NCBI GenBank assembly: GCA_902702965.1
Contig: CACRXP010000021.1
Span: forward strand, 2,157,574 to 2,221,573
DNA length: 64,000 bases
Source: Spirometra erinaceieuropaei
Taxonomy: Eukaryota > Platyhelminthes > Cestoda > Diphyllobothriidea > Diphyllobothriidae
Reading direction: 5' to 3'
Positions within the stretch are counted from its first letter, which is position 1; each line of letters begins with the position of its first letter. The position numbers and the translations under genes are program-made. The notes beneath the pieces are model-generated. The model saw only the letters and a list, made by a program, of their open reading frames with translations, had not been told where the DNA came from and searched no databases. This document shows, in pieces, positions 12,041 to 22,661 of this stretch.

Positions 12041-13428
12041 ATGCATTTTGATAAACAAACAAGGAGCTATTGGGAAGGCCTTCAACACTGGTTACAAAAA
12101 CCCAACCGACACGAGTATAAGACTTTGATCGTTCGAGAAACCTCCGGATCTAAATGTGCCGGGGAAGCAGTACGGATCGTTAAAAGGTCTGAATATAAAC
12201 GGTCGCTTACTAACTCCTGGGGTTTTCCAGTATCTCTTCTGACAAATAATGATGTCGTCACTTGTCGAATACGTCGTTCTGTGAGGCCGTCCGTCTCAGC
12301 ATGCCAACATGAAAACTTTATTGAAAATGACCTTTTTCTCCCCAAAGGTTACTCAGAACGCCTTGATCGACTTTAAAGTAAATGACTTTTCAAAGATGAT
12401 CCACAGGTAATCGCAAGCTTTCCGGTCTGGCTGTTGATGGTCACTGCGGCGGAAACTGGCATCGGAGTCCAGTTTATCTCCAGGACTGAAAGAAGAATTC
12501 CAGAATTGACATCCTTGAGGACGTGGAAATATGTAGGCCGGAATTGTGATAACTGACAGTAGGTTACCTTACAGAAGCACGGACCCCATGCGCAGGATAT
12601 TTAATTAGCAATACTCAGATGACTCTATAGACTGCATGTATCCCGTATATAATACAGTGTCGTTGAAGCTTCATTAAAGATAAGAGACCCTTTACGCAGT
12701 GTATCCCACACATAAAAGGGCGTTTGGTCTTCTGCTAAAAAGGATATATATAGGAGAGATTAATAAGTCGCAGCTTTCAGGGCGGGCGATTTTATATCAT
12801 ACGGTGATTTTCCAGAATGTCAGGTGATCGGGATGGTCAACATACCTCATAGCGTGCCAAGATTGCATCGTATTTGACCGAATTTTGCGACATGCTCTAA
12901 GTGTTTAGTGTGTCAAGGTTGAATCGGTTGTCAGCGTTGCACAAACGACGGCTGTGTCATTGGTTCTCGCAAGTCGCTTTTTCCTCAAAATAAACTGTGT
13001 TCATTCGCCGTTTTTTGCACATGTCTAGGGAAGTGCGGCCGACCGTTGTACGCGATAGTTCCTAGTGTCAGGGAAGCCGAACAACGCCGGATGAGATCAA
13101 AAGCCCTGGCGGTTAGCGACACTGCAGTTCATTCAGTGACGTACTCATCCCCAAGTTTCCAGACAGCACAATTAAGAGGATTATAAAATATTCATGGTTC
13201 TGCGGCCATTGAAGCCCCGACCTAGTCGACGTTCTACATGGTGTTGCGTATGAGTCCAGTTGACGGCCATTTCAACTGGACTGATAAGTGACACAAGGCG
13301 GTCTTCTCAAATGAAAAAAAATCACCCCTTTGATATTTCCTAACATGATGTGCGTCGTGTGGTGGACACCTGCCGTAGACGGTCGTGTGAAAGCAGAAAT
13401 GTGTCGATATCGGAAGTATTTGCCTCAC
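12041..13428. other. Duplicated non-coding stretch (copy A)
   Basis: Contains ORFs up to 111 codons (12041-12376 plus). The copy B equivalents are broken by small indels (for example the loss near 12320 relative to 23845), which argues against protein coding. Nothing else recognised. Confidence 0.4.
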
Positions 13429-13605
13429 GTAAGAAGTTCAAAGTAGTGTTTTTTGCATAAGAAGCAGCATTAGATATAAATCGGTCTATCTTTAAGTGTA
13501 AAAGATAAATACCTACATATTATATACGCCAATCTAGTAAGAGGAATCATCTTAGCCACGAAGATGCAGCTTGATTATCAATTGTTATTGGCATTTGCGT
13601 ATATT

Positions 13606-14642
13606 GTTACTGAAGATATGTTGTCTCATGAGATGTTAATCAAAATTCTGAGTTATGTTTTTGACTCGATATTATTACTTGAGCAGAGTTGTCAAATTAG
13701 TTATTATGAAGCATTGTCCTAGAATATTTCAGTCATGCCAGGATGCTGGCACTGGAATCATTTTTTTGACTGTCTGCAAGGATTGCACCCTGTAGGAATG
13801 ACCACTTAAGTTGTATGCATATTTCCTATCGACTTTCGATGCTCTTAAAAATTCTATCGTATTTTACAGAATATCCGCACAAAAGATTCTTCCTTTTAGT
13901 AATGTTGTAGCACACTACGTCTCTTTGAATTTCTTTACTTGAAGAAATGCTGCCTTCCGCTTTTAACAAAGTGCCTAATAATCACATTTTTAAGACCATG
14001 AAATGCCCACTAATGTTACTTATAAAGTACATAATCTTTGTCCATATTCATTTCTATGGCAGGATGTACACAGCATGTACGTTGGAAACCCTGAATATCA
14101 GGTGAGAGTAAATAGTATTTAGGAATTGAAAAGTTTTTAAAAGCCAAATAGTATCGTCTCTTTAATTAAAAACTCTAAAGAAGACGTTATTTGTTAATAA
14201 TCATATGCAAGAAAAAATATTATTGCGCATGGTTTCCATAAAATACATTTAAATATATGTATGTATTGAAAGGTAGGCATCCCCAGCGTTATAGTTTGAA
14301 GAGAAATTAAATAAATAAACAAATAAAATAAACAAATAATAACGCAATAGATCAAAATAAATAAAAATAAATATTTAAACATACATAAAATATATTTAAA
14401 TATAGAACGGCACCGAAAAGCAAAGACAAAAATGTGTACTAATTAAGCGGTCACTTCTTACGGAGCGTGGTGTTCGCAGACGGACGAGAAGAAGCTCATT
14501 TAAGAGCCGGCATCCCGCGTGTTTGAGACATCGTTCAATTATGTTTCCCGATAATTGGTCGTACTACCCTTCTTAATTTTGTTGTGTTAAAAAGCATATT
14601 TTCAAATTTCTGTTAACATTTCACGAAGTAGGAGATGTACAA
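13606..14642. mobile_element. Foldback MITE, copy 1 (in duplication copy A)
   Basis: The left end near 13623 reads TCATGAGATGTTAATCAAAA. The right end near 14600-14640 is its inverted counterpart (TTTCTGTTAACATTTCACGA). The subterminal ACTTAAGT palindrome is at about 13804. The interior matches the MITEs at 40.4 and 44.8 kb. The right arm is interrupted by a low-complexity AAATAAATAAAC tract at about 14305-14400. No coding capacity; the ORFs inside are repeat translations. Confidence 0.6.
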
Positions 14643-15479
14643 GCGTATTTCAACACATTTATGCTAAAGGTTTTTCAGGCCATTACAGCAGGATGCTTAT
14701 TCAGGCCTTCAGTCAAGTCCTTTTCAATTTCTGGCCTTTGTGACGCAATACGACTTGGAACGCATGACGTTTCAACAATACCAGTGTATTGCACATATGG
14801 TCCAGAGGACAAAATAGTGGATGAGACAGTCATATTGAGGAAACGGCCTGGTTATCTCTGAGCGCGGATCTTACATCAACAGAACATTTACGATGGTTGT
14901 TATTCAGGCTTGCATATCGCAGCAATCGAACTTCTCTCTCAGGATCGACCTAAGGAAACCACTCAGAGGGCGCAGATTGTTTTGAGTGGCGCAGAAATTG
15001 GAAGTTTGATTAGTAGCTTGAGTTCAAGTTGTGCTACAATTCTGAATTCGAACAGCGAAAACAGAGTTTGAATGAGCACCCAATTTTTAGACAACTAATG
15101 TCTAACCATTCTCATTATCCGACACTTTTTAAAGTCCCTTTGTGATAAGCCTTTTGTTGAGCTTAAAGTTGTCACCCTATACCTTCTGGATCAAGAAATG
15201 AAAAACTGCCGAATTTGTGGCCAAAATTAGTGTTTCCGCATTTTTAGGACAAAGTGTGTGTCAGAGTCGTTAATCAGGGGTCGCACATAATGCCGTCTTA
15301 GCAATGCATCGACATCTCAGAGAGGACGGCATTATTCAGTAGGTAGGAAAATGGAAAATGTACGCTGCGGGCAGTGTTTTAAATAGTGACTACTTAATCA
15401 TTATAAGTAGCACTACGGACACTAAAAGGTGAGTGTGGGGTAAGAAATCCCGCAAAATTTAACCTTAAGATTCCGCGCC

Positions 15480-16210
15480 ATTTGACCTTATCAGTTTTGT
15501 GTGTCGGAGAGAATTTCACCAGCTTGACTGAACACAATCCTGCCATTTGGGGAGGGTGTGTAGTGATCAAGCGGCCAGAGTGAGTGCTCTGATCGCTACC
15601 ATTATTGGGTCAGATCCCAAGTTGAAGGGAGACGGCAGAAGGCACCAGAATGTGAGGTTTATTGTACACAGAACCCGGAGTTGGCCTCTCAGGCGACAGT
15701 GGCCACTGGCGAAGCCAGGGCTGATGTTGACTGCGTCCAGTCATGCCTGAGAGTCCCTGAGATAGTGGTGGCAGCTGCTTTTGTGGGCTCGTGGGCCAAG
15801 CTCAAGTGGTGTCGAGTCAGCGTGTGTTGCATTTGCCAAGGGGTGGTGTACCAGTGGCTTGTTTTGCTGGTTGCAGGGGGTGGCGTGTTCAAGTGGCCGC
15901 ATGGGCGGCTGCGACTGCGTGGACGCAGGTATGCCCGAGCTGTTGGTCGTGTGACTTCATGTCAGCACGTCTGGGACGGCTCGTTGTAAAGGGTGAATGA
16001 CCTTGAGACAACGATGTCTTGAACAATGACGCCAGACCGGTTATGATGGCTGGCTGCCACAGGTGTTCAATAGAGAGTATAGTGAGTAAACACATTAGTA
16101 GTACACACATACGCGCTAGCATCGGCGCGAACACGTGCACACAGTGGGGCTGGTAACAGCAGTAGGCCAGCACACGCACAAGGGGTACTGCCACCAGTTT
16201 ACCAATCCGA
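15480..16210. other. GC-rich repeated block (copy A)
   Basis: GC-rich sequence directly upstream of an RTE-type leader, conserved with 27000-27760 at high identity. It has overlapping ORFs on both strands (15547, 15681, 15791 plus; 15689, 15889 minus) without domains. Probably untranslated sequence of a retroelement or a repeat of its own. Confidence 0.4.
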
Positions 16211-16740
16211 AACCTTCCAGGACTGCGTGGGCGTTAGAGGCCTCATTCTGGAGGTGTCTGCTGTGCCAGGATCAGTAAACCATGGCCTTTGCAGGGTGAT
16301 ATGCGCTGACAGTTCTCTAAAAACGTGTTCCCTGCCGGTAGATTCGTTTGCGCGACCTCCGAGCATAGGGGCCGTAAGCACGACTGCCCAATCATCATCG
16401 CCCCTCTGACCCGTCGTGGTGCTGGTGTTGGTAAAAAATCCTAGTCATTTGTTGTGTGGACTAGTGGGACGCCAAGGTTCGGACTCGACCGCGCCCTCCC
16501 CCTGCACCCTCTCCACCTCCGGTCTTCTTGACTCTGTCACAGCACCGAACTCAGACTGGGGAGGAGCGGGTGCGGTAGATGCAGCGCAAGTCTACAATGA
16601 CTATAAGCCAATTCATACGCAAGTCACCGTGCCTGCTTTAATTTGCTGGACATTGTCTGATGCGACAATCGAACTGCCACAGTTAGTACAGTTCAATGAG
16701 TTTAACACAATAGGACATGGCAAGTTTTGATATCGAGTAC
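16211..16740 (+). repeat. RTE-type retrotransposon leader fragment (copy A)
   Basis: Matches the 5' leader of the RTE element at 61.86-62.25 kb and the copies at 49.3 and 51.4 kb. Shared blocks include GGTCTTCTTGACTCTGTC, GATGCAGCGCAAGTCTAC and GCAAGTCACCGT, in the same order and spacing. It has no coding sequence of its own and ends where the candidate terminal exon's intron begins. Confidence 0.65.
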
Positions 16741-16777
16741 AGAATAGCCGACTGTGTCTGAAAACTGTCTTTTGCAG

Positions 16778-17085
16778 TAAGGTCGGCAGGAACAGCACCC
16801 GCTCCTCTCATTAAGCTTCAGAAGTTCAGACAGGCTAACGATGTTGACGGTTATTTAATCCGAGTCCGTTCTTTAAAATTTTTGAACAAATCTTTCTTTG
16901 GATGGTTTCCTTCGACCGAACACTACATCTGTCTCATGATTACTCAAACTAACCGGCATTTGTACTCCTTGGAGGAGCTGGGCCTCTTTCGTCAACTTAT
17001 TACAAAACAGGACATTAACGAGCGCTTTAATTCTGAGCACAGATCGGTGGCCAGCGTTCATTTCCAACCTTTCTAACGCAATAAA
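16778..17085 (+). CDS. Candidate 3'-terminal exon with polyA signal (copy A)
   Basis: A strong acceptor (CTGTCTTTTGCAG, AG at 16776-16777) opens about 99 codons ending in TAA at 17074-17076. AATAAA follows at 17080-17085. The frame enters with two bases of a split codon and contains LIKLQKFRQANDVDGY, SFFGWFPSTEHYICLMI and LEELGLFRQLITKQDINERF. I recognise no domain. Copy B (28284-28591) is identical base for base through this segment, while parts of the duplication outside it differ. The antisense ORF 16873-17199 is taken as the shadow because it lacks splice and polyA context. No upstream exon was found, so it may belong to a transposed or partial gene. Confidence 0.4.
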
Positions 17086-17753
17086 TGTAGAAAAATAGCA
17101 ACAAGGAGTCGTTGCAAGCAAGTATTGGACGAGTATACAGACCATTAAGGGTTTATTGGGCTTTCCAGATGACCAATTCCGAAGATGGGATCCGTGCATT
17201 TCAGGATGCAGAGAGAAAAGAATGCTTCCACCATCGCACGAATAATTTCTTGAGCAGTTATCACCAGGACTGCTGTGATTTAGTCATTTAGAAATTGACG
17301 CAGGATGTCTTCATCATCATCAGTCCCAGGGGACGCGCGAGGTATTAGGTTATTAGCACTGAACATCGCACTGTGCAAGCCGCAACGCTTAAATTGACTT
17401 GTAGTCTTTGAAAAAAGCGGACTAAAATAGTATGCATGACAGGAATGCTGTTGTCCTGCAGGCTGCAGACACTACGTAATTATTTATGTCTCTAAAATGT
17501 AGCCTAGTAAAATTTTGTATTTTGTTAACAAAACATCTGCACTTATAAAATTTAAACGATTTCTCTTATATGCCGGGGCATTATTGAATTTTGACCAATT
17601 TTTAGTAAAGCATCCTTTTGATCAGATTCGGAATGGGCAGTTATAAGAGCTCCGCTTTGGCACATGGGAAAGCAAATTGTCATTGGCAGAAACCTGCAAC
17701 AAAAAATTAGCAATCGCTGAACTCTCTTTTAACGAAAAACGGTCTCTGCTTTC

Positions 17754-18559
17754 AAGAAAGGGTAACAATCGGGAGATGGTACCCAAAAAAATCCGTTACC
17801 TAGAAATAATACCTTTAATAGTGAACTCAAGCGCCTTCAGGCTATATCAGCGGTTGCAAGCCTACTTTCACGCACTACTTCGACTTTCCCCGACGGCCTA
17901 ACATGAACTGGCCGAACGAACATCGCAGGTGGTTACATGTACGATGGTCGCTGTTACCCAACATTTCCCATCGTTACACACGTACACCTGAATGTACGGC
18001 ATACATTCGCATTATGGCAGTTTATTACAAAACAAAAGCACTTTAAAATAGGATAAGTCTGCACAACAGGGGACAAAAACAGTTCCCAGGTATTTGTCAA
18101 AGACTTGGCATTGAGGCCAAACCAAAGACGATAATGTACTTCGTCTATGTGAGCCCACACAGATATACCACATACAGGGCCTCCTTCGTGGAGTTTCCTT
18201 TTCAGTCTACTCCAGTATGCCTCAATGGCATTGGTGTGTCGTCCGGTGGTAGGATCCTTAAATTTCTTTGAGTGGTCAACAGAGAAATGTAGATAGCCTT
18301 CTGAGGATGGAGGATTATACGTCTTCCACTCGTCCGTTACAACTGCACTGCCTTTGGCGACCAAGTTTATAATAACGGAACGGAGAACGGGTCTATTTCG
18401 ATCATTCACCTGTTCAAATAAGGCTTTTCGTCGGCTAGTATCGTACATCACGACAAGCCACCACCCAAAAAGCCCCTATTACTACCTGTCCCGTTAGACA
18501 AGCTGCTTTGGTTAGGCGGAATTTTTGGGTGCCATCTCCCGATTGTTATCCAAGAAAGG
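17754..18559 (-). mobile_element. Merlin DNA transposon, internally deleted, with TSD
   Basis: A 790-bp element at 17762-18551 bounded by near-perfect inverted repeats of about 33 bp. They share CAATCGGGAGATGG and ACCCAAAAA (left 17762-17796, right 18517-18551 inverted). The 8-bp direct repeats AAGAAAGG flank it at 17754-17761 and 18552-18559. Copy B of the duplication shows the empty site AAGAAAAG next to TATATGACAGGC (about 29269-29288). The ends, the 8-bp duplication and the transposase remnant inside all fit the Merlin (IS1016/IS1595-like) superfamily. Confidence 0.85.
17954..18475 (-). pseudogene. Merlin (ISXO2/IS1595-like) transposase, C-terminal part
   Basis: The minus-strand frame is open from 18475 down to a stop near 17954. 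It carries the second half of a Merlin/ISXO2-like DDE transposase: VVTDEWKTY (the second catalytic Asp region), the HF-VDHSKKF segment, then GRHTNAIEAYWSRLKRKL with the third acidic residue, and WAHIDEVHYRLWF. The N-terminal half, with the first catalytic Asp and the DNA-binding domain, is missing: stops begin within 80 bp of the terminal repeat. It would have needed a full-length relative to move. The GTG at 18451 is not a real start. Confidence 0.8.
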
Positions 18560-18829
18560 TATATGACAGGCTATTTTTTGCATTCTTATTGCAGCTAACC
18601 TTTTGTTTCGGCAGGCTCTGAGAAACCGTATCAGCAATGTACGCGTGACGTATGCCAACGTTGATGCGTATCAAGTGTCTAATCTTGCGAAACAATAGGT
18701 GAAATTTAAGAAAAATTAAGCACTCCCCAAAACAAATTTATTGTACTATTGAGGTTCCGATGAGCTTAATCGGATAACCATTACCAAAGCCTTAAATGGA
18801 GAAATGGGACACAAGTGCAAACGACGTGC

Positions 18830-19260
18830 CGAGGTAATCGACTTTGGGCCGATCGATTTTACACTTTCTCGCGAACTCGGCGCTGTAGCGGAGATTTGGT
18901 AGACGCGCGTGTTATGATTCATCACCTCGATGAAGGGTAGTTGGACCTCTGCGGGAGTTGTTCGATCCTATAGGCCTTGTTCGTCCTTTCTGGTGAATTC
19001 TTTATCGGATCTTCTCCACGCAGTCTTTCAGAAGTTAAATGCGGCCGTCTTGCCTGGTCTTATCGTTCATAATGACGCGGGGCTTTATAAGCTGCAGTCA
19101 GATCTAAATACTTTGCAATGAGGATTTGGTATTTGAACATTAAGGCCCGTCATTGCTCCGTCATTGAGTTGTCCCGGTCCAATTTGTTCACTCCATAAGG
19201 GTCAAAGCACGGTCATTTTCTCCAATGTGTGTTACAAGCAGAGAGCTTAGGTCATATGGC
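18830..19260 (-). pseudogene. PLE lineage 3 GIY-YIG C-terminal remnant (copy A)
   Basis: On the minus strand, pieces in several frames parallel the lineage 3 copy at 38.3-39.2 kb: a THIGEN-like segment (HVGETG there) near 19215, LDLTAAYKAPRHYE near 19070-19115 (LDLPAACKVLRHH there), and a tail across 18830-19060. Frameshifts and stops are frequent. The equivalent in duplication copy B is 30440-30900. Confidence 0.5.
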
Positions 19261-19795
19261 AAGCTTTCTAGAAATTTTAGTAGATGCGAGTACACTGCAT
19301 TTACAAATATCACGTATTTGCATTTTTCTGACCTTTTTAATCCATCGAGTGAATGTGCCACGGGGGGGGGGGTATGCTTATGCGTCAGCCTCGGTTACTC
19401 CACGTATCAGTTCACTTGCTCTTCCCTGTGTGCGTGCTTCGAAACCTGCTTGCACCCTCTTTGCTTTCGTAATCCAGCGAGTGGTCAGGTTGTCTAGTTT
19501 GGACGGTGTGGAACTCCGTCAATTACATTATAGCGGTCATGCATTGTGAACTATCATGGGGTTCCTTAGTGGCCTTTCACTTGTGATTGCGCTCTCTTAT
19601 TCTTCTTATCCAGCGTCATGGAGGGGAGGAGGGTGAGTATGTACAATCACTTCCCTGCGCGTGCTTCGAGCTCAGTTTGCGTCCTCTTTCCCTCTCCAGT
19701 CTGGTGAGTGGCTTAGAGAGGTATGCTAACCAATACTGTTTCAGTAAGCTAACCGTATGATATCACGAAAAAGGAGACATGATCGCTGGTACAAG

Positions 19796-19850
19796 ATCTT
19801 TATTAGTCTGTCGTTTCGGATTACAGTTCGAACCCATTATCAGAGACAAA
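19796..19850 (-). ncRNA. Hammerhead ribozyme, mutated (PLE terminal repeat)
   Basis: The minus strand reads CTGATAA, stem II arms GGGTTCG/TGTAATCC, then GAAACGAC. One core base (G to A) is changed and the GUC cleavage triplet is altered. It sits back-to-back with the plus copy at 19859-19916. Confidence 0.65.
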
Positions 19851-19858
19851 CCCGTATC

Positions 19859-19916
19859 TGCTTTTGTCTCTGATGAAAGCTTCGAACAGGACTCCGAAAC
19901 GCCAGGCTAAAGGGGC
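19859..19916 (+). ncRNA. Hammerhead ribozyme, mutated (PLE terminal repeat)
   Basis: Plus-strand copy with an intact CTGATGA box and GAAAC, but the cleavage triplet is GCC and stem II is eroded (AAGCTTCG against GGACTCC). It is the partner of the inverted copy at 19796-19850, with only 8 bp between them. Confidence 0.65.
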
Positions 19917-20492
19917 TCTTGTCTCAGCGATTAGTCTCTTTCTTCACGACTGCTTCCTGGGACTCGTCTGTTTGCACCTATTGGCATATGGTATCAAAGT
20001 AGTGGGGCTGCAGAACCAAACATCACCAGTTATTTTCTTGACAGATGCTTTGGTTCCAGTAAGTGCCATCGTGCTCTGTGGTCGCATCAGCTGGCGACGA
20101 ATTGTTGCATATAGTTGATGGGAAAGACCTAATCAGACGGGTTGCAACAGCCGAGCAACCACATGGGAGACTCGTTTAATGCTCTAATGTGCTCCAACTC
20201 TTTGGAATAAAGTGAAAACATAGTTAAGGTTGTGAAAAGGAGAGCGATTGCTATTGAAGCGTAGTATTTGTCTCATATTACTGGATTTTCTGAATACTGC
20301 AGTTTGTAGTTGCCCAGTTGCGAACCAGCGCATATGTGCGGCGAGGACGGGGAGTTGGTTGGATCATTTTGCCTTCCATCTTAAAGTGGCTATTCGGATA
20401 AACCAAGTTGACCCATTCTGTAAAGAGTCCAATGTGAGGCGATTCGACAACGATGAATGTGTCGTTAGTGTGCCCAAGCACACTAACACGTT

Positions 20493-20650
20493 GACAGGGC
20501 AAGATACGTCTGGCGCAGTTGCGGACAAAGCAACTACGTCGGAGAAATCAGACGACTGATCCGAACGCGAATGGCCGAACACGCTGCAGCGGTGCGGATA
20601 AATGACTCCAGCTCTCAAGATGCAGGTCATTCGACGGCAGCCTTTTGCTG
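20493..20650 (+). pseudogene. PLE lineage 1 GIY-YIG core remnant
   Basis: Plus strand: TSGAV-then-SCGQSNYVGEI, R-RTRMAEHAAAVR-NDSSSQDAGH, matching the GIY-YIG core at 33.0-33.17 kb. A short deletion has removed the Tyr-Arg-Ile part of the first motif and put the halves in different frames. The 380 bp that follow (20670-21050) match 33165-33560. Confidence 0.65.
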
Positions 20651-21029
20651 GAATCTTAAAACAATCAAACCTCGTGGGGTAGAGTCCAAAGAAGTACCCT
20701 TAATTTGGTTACGCATTTGCCGACCAAGAGTAAAATAGGTGTTTAGACAATGTTGTGGAAGCTCGGACAGATGTTTTGAAATTCGTGGGGCCTGTGTCGC
20801 TCGTGGAAATTCTTAGGCAGTTTTTAATCCAAAAGTTCTAACCCTGGCTGCCGTGGGATCGGCATGAATAATAAAGCGACATTAAGGGATACCACAGGCG
20901 CATCTGGCCCATATCTCAGGTGTTTTCTGCGTTTAGCCAATTGACTTACAGCCAGCCTTCGGTCAGACACTTAAGACAATCAAAATCCCAGTTCGCCGAG
21001 TCATGCAGAGGAAGGCCAGCAAAATTTGA

Positions 21030-21887
21030 TGCTGGCATGAAATTAAACGTGCTGCAAGCCAAGCACATCCGTCGATCAAATTCACGTTAGAGATGGAATC
21101 GGCCGGTTCGCTTCCTTTTTTTAAAAGCCCATCTAGCAGGAGACCTAACGATAGCATCCGCAGGAGCGTCTACCGGAAGAAAACCTTGTCTGGACAATAC
21201 ACGAACTTCGCTAGTTTCGTACCTCTCCAACAAAAGCAAAATTTAGTCAGGTGTTTGGCACAAAGGGCTGGAAAAATTTGTTCAACAGATAGTATCGAGG
21301 AGGAACATAGAAAAACCAGGACTTGATCCGCGAAAACAGGTATGCTGACAGGTTCATTGCCAATAGCCTTGCCGAAAGAGGCGCAAAACCCACCACAGTG
21401 ACCGCCGAAAAGAAAACGTTATTCCTCACAGTCCCTTTCCAAGTAGACGCTGCAAATGAACTCCTAGAAAGACGCCTTGACCAAACAGTCTCGGGAACCT
21501 TCCTAGTAGCAAGGGGTCGCATACCAATCTCTACTAGCGCTTGTTTACGCGGAGAAAGGCAAGGGTAGACTGCCAACTCAGACCGCCTCAATGTGCATCT
21601 ACACATCCACTTGCTCCTGTGGAGCAGGTTGTATTGGTCGTACGAGTCGGTGCCTTTCCAAAAGAATACTAGAGCACCTTCCCGCATGGCTGGCAAAATA
21701 TGAAACTAGGAGAATAGACAGCGCCGTCCTTGCACATGCAGTGGATTCAGGGCATCGTGTGGACCCCGATGAAGCATTTCGTGTGATTTCGTGTGCGCCC
21801 AGAAGAATCTCGTTCAGGCTCCGCGCTTACAGTGGTCAAATGTTGACTAACCCATACAACTTTCTGCGCCCCTACGATCTTGCCTAG
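21030..21887 (+). pseudogene. PLE lineage 2: RT C-terminus plus GIY-YIG endonuclease
   Basis: A second, distinct Penelope-like lineage. The first frame (21030-21323) gives HPSIKFTLEME-GSLPFF, then SVYRKKT-SGQYTNFASF-PLQQKQNLVRCL-RA-KIC. This is the RT palm-to-thumb segment typical of PLEs (normally LPFLD, VYRKPT, QYLNF). After a -1 shift it continues LIRENRYADRFI, and after a second shift it gives SMCIYTSTCSCGAGCIGRTSR, the GIY-YIG core, with Cys replacing the Tyr of YIG, then KRILEHLPAWLAK. Two frameshifts make it dead. It ends about 10 bp before the left edge of duplication copy B. Confidence 0.75.
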
Positions 21888-21897
21888 CCTGTATTCA

Positions 21898-22661
21898 CAA
21901 AAACGATAATAAACACCAGCGGCAGAAGCGAGCATGCGGAGGACTCGTTTCAAAATTAAGAGATTCTTTTTAAGCAGAGCAAGAAAAATGACAGGAGCGC
22001 AGCATAGAATAAGAGGAAGAATGCAGGCATCGGTGAATCGCCAGACTAAGGATTGAGGTGTGTGATAGGAACGTAAACGACGAATGTAATAATGACGTTT
22101 ACGAACTTTAATAAATAGGAACTCAATATGGAGGGAAAATGAAAGATTTGAGGTAAAAGTAACGCCGAGTAACCTGAAAGAGGATACCTCGTTAGGAAGG
22201 ATGTCAGATGATTCAGGACTAGGAGAGAGCCGCAGTCGGAAAATACACTGAACGGATTTTTGGTTGTTTATTAGGAGACCATTTTCCTCCGACCATACTA
22301 GGACATGGTTTAGACAATTCTCTATAGACTGGAGGTGTGTCTGACTTTTGATAGGGTGTCCAACAACCACATCATCTGCATACTTAACCTTAGATCGTCG
22401 GTGTGGAGGGAGAAAAGGTGAGGAGATAGAATGGAACCTTGAAGAAAACCGCAGTCATTAGGAAGGATCGTAGATGTTCGCTCGCCAGACTGGACTAATT
22501 GAGTGCGGTAGGTAAAATAATCGCTAAGCCAAGAGACAACCCAGCCTGGAGAGCCGCACGCGGATGTTTTGGTAAGGAGAAAAGGGCGCGGGACGGTATT
22601 GGAGACAGAGGAGTTGTCAGGAAAAGCGCATGCGTACTCGCAACAACCCTTAGGGAGGACT
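21898..22661 (-). pseudogene. CR1/Jockey-like reverse transcriptase, truncated (copy B)
   Basis: Minus-strand homologue of 10130-11134. It keeps the motif C Tyr as KYADDVVVGHP near 22360-22392 and a better motif B (CGFLQGSILSPHLF, near 22420-22460). Relative to copy A, several codons are missing between motifs B and C (RSLNDSLS there), leaving the two halves in different frames. The 3' end is lost at the duplication breakpoint near 21898. Confidence 0.8.

Larger units (their letters stand above)
10335..21056 (+). repeat. Tandem segmental duplication, copy A
   Basis: Left copy of a direct duplication with 21898-33562. Collinear matches run through the reverse transcriptase, the MITE at 13.6 kb, the GC-rich block at 15.5-16.7 kb, the candidate terminal exon at 16.8 kb, the inverted hammerhead pair at 19.8 kb and the tract at 20.67-21.05 kb. 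The offset is 11563 at the left, about 11506 near 16.6 kb and about 12505 at the right, reflecting insertions private to each copy. It holds a Merlin element absent from copy B and lacks the PLE present at 29.5-30.4 kb in copy B. Confidence 0.9.

Noticed and set aside
12041..12376. 111-codon plus ORF
   Set aside because: The duplicate at 23572-23814 is shortened by indels and substitutions; no domain.
15681..16194. Overlapping ORFs of about 100 codons on both strands (15681-15989 plus, 15889-16194 minus) and their duplicates near 27.3-27.7 kb
   Set aside because: Both strands are open in several frames because of base composition; differences between copies do not favour one frame.
16873..17199. 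108-codon minus ORF identical in both duplication copies
   Set aside because: Identity covers non-coding flanks too, and the plus strand has the acceptor, stop and AATAAA. Kept only as the shadow of the candidate exon.
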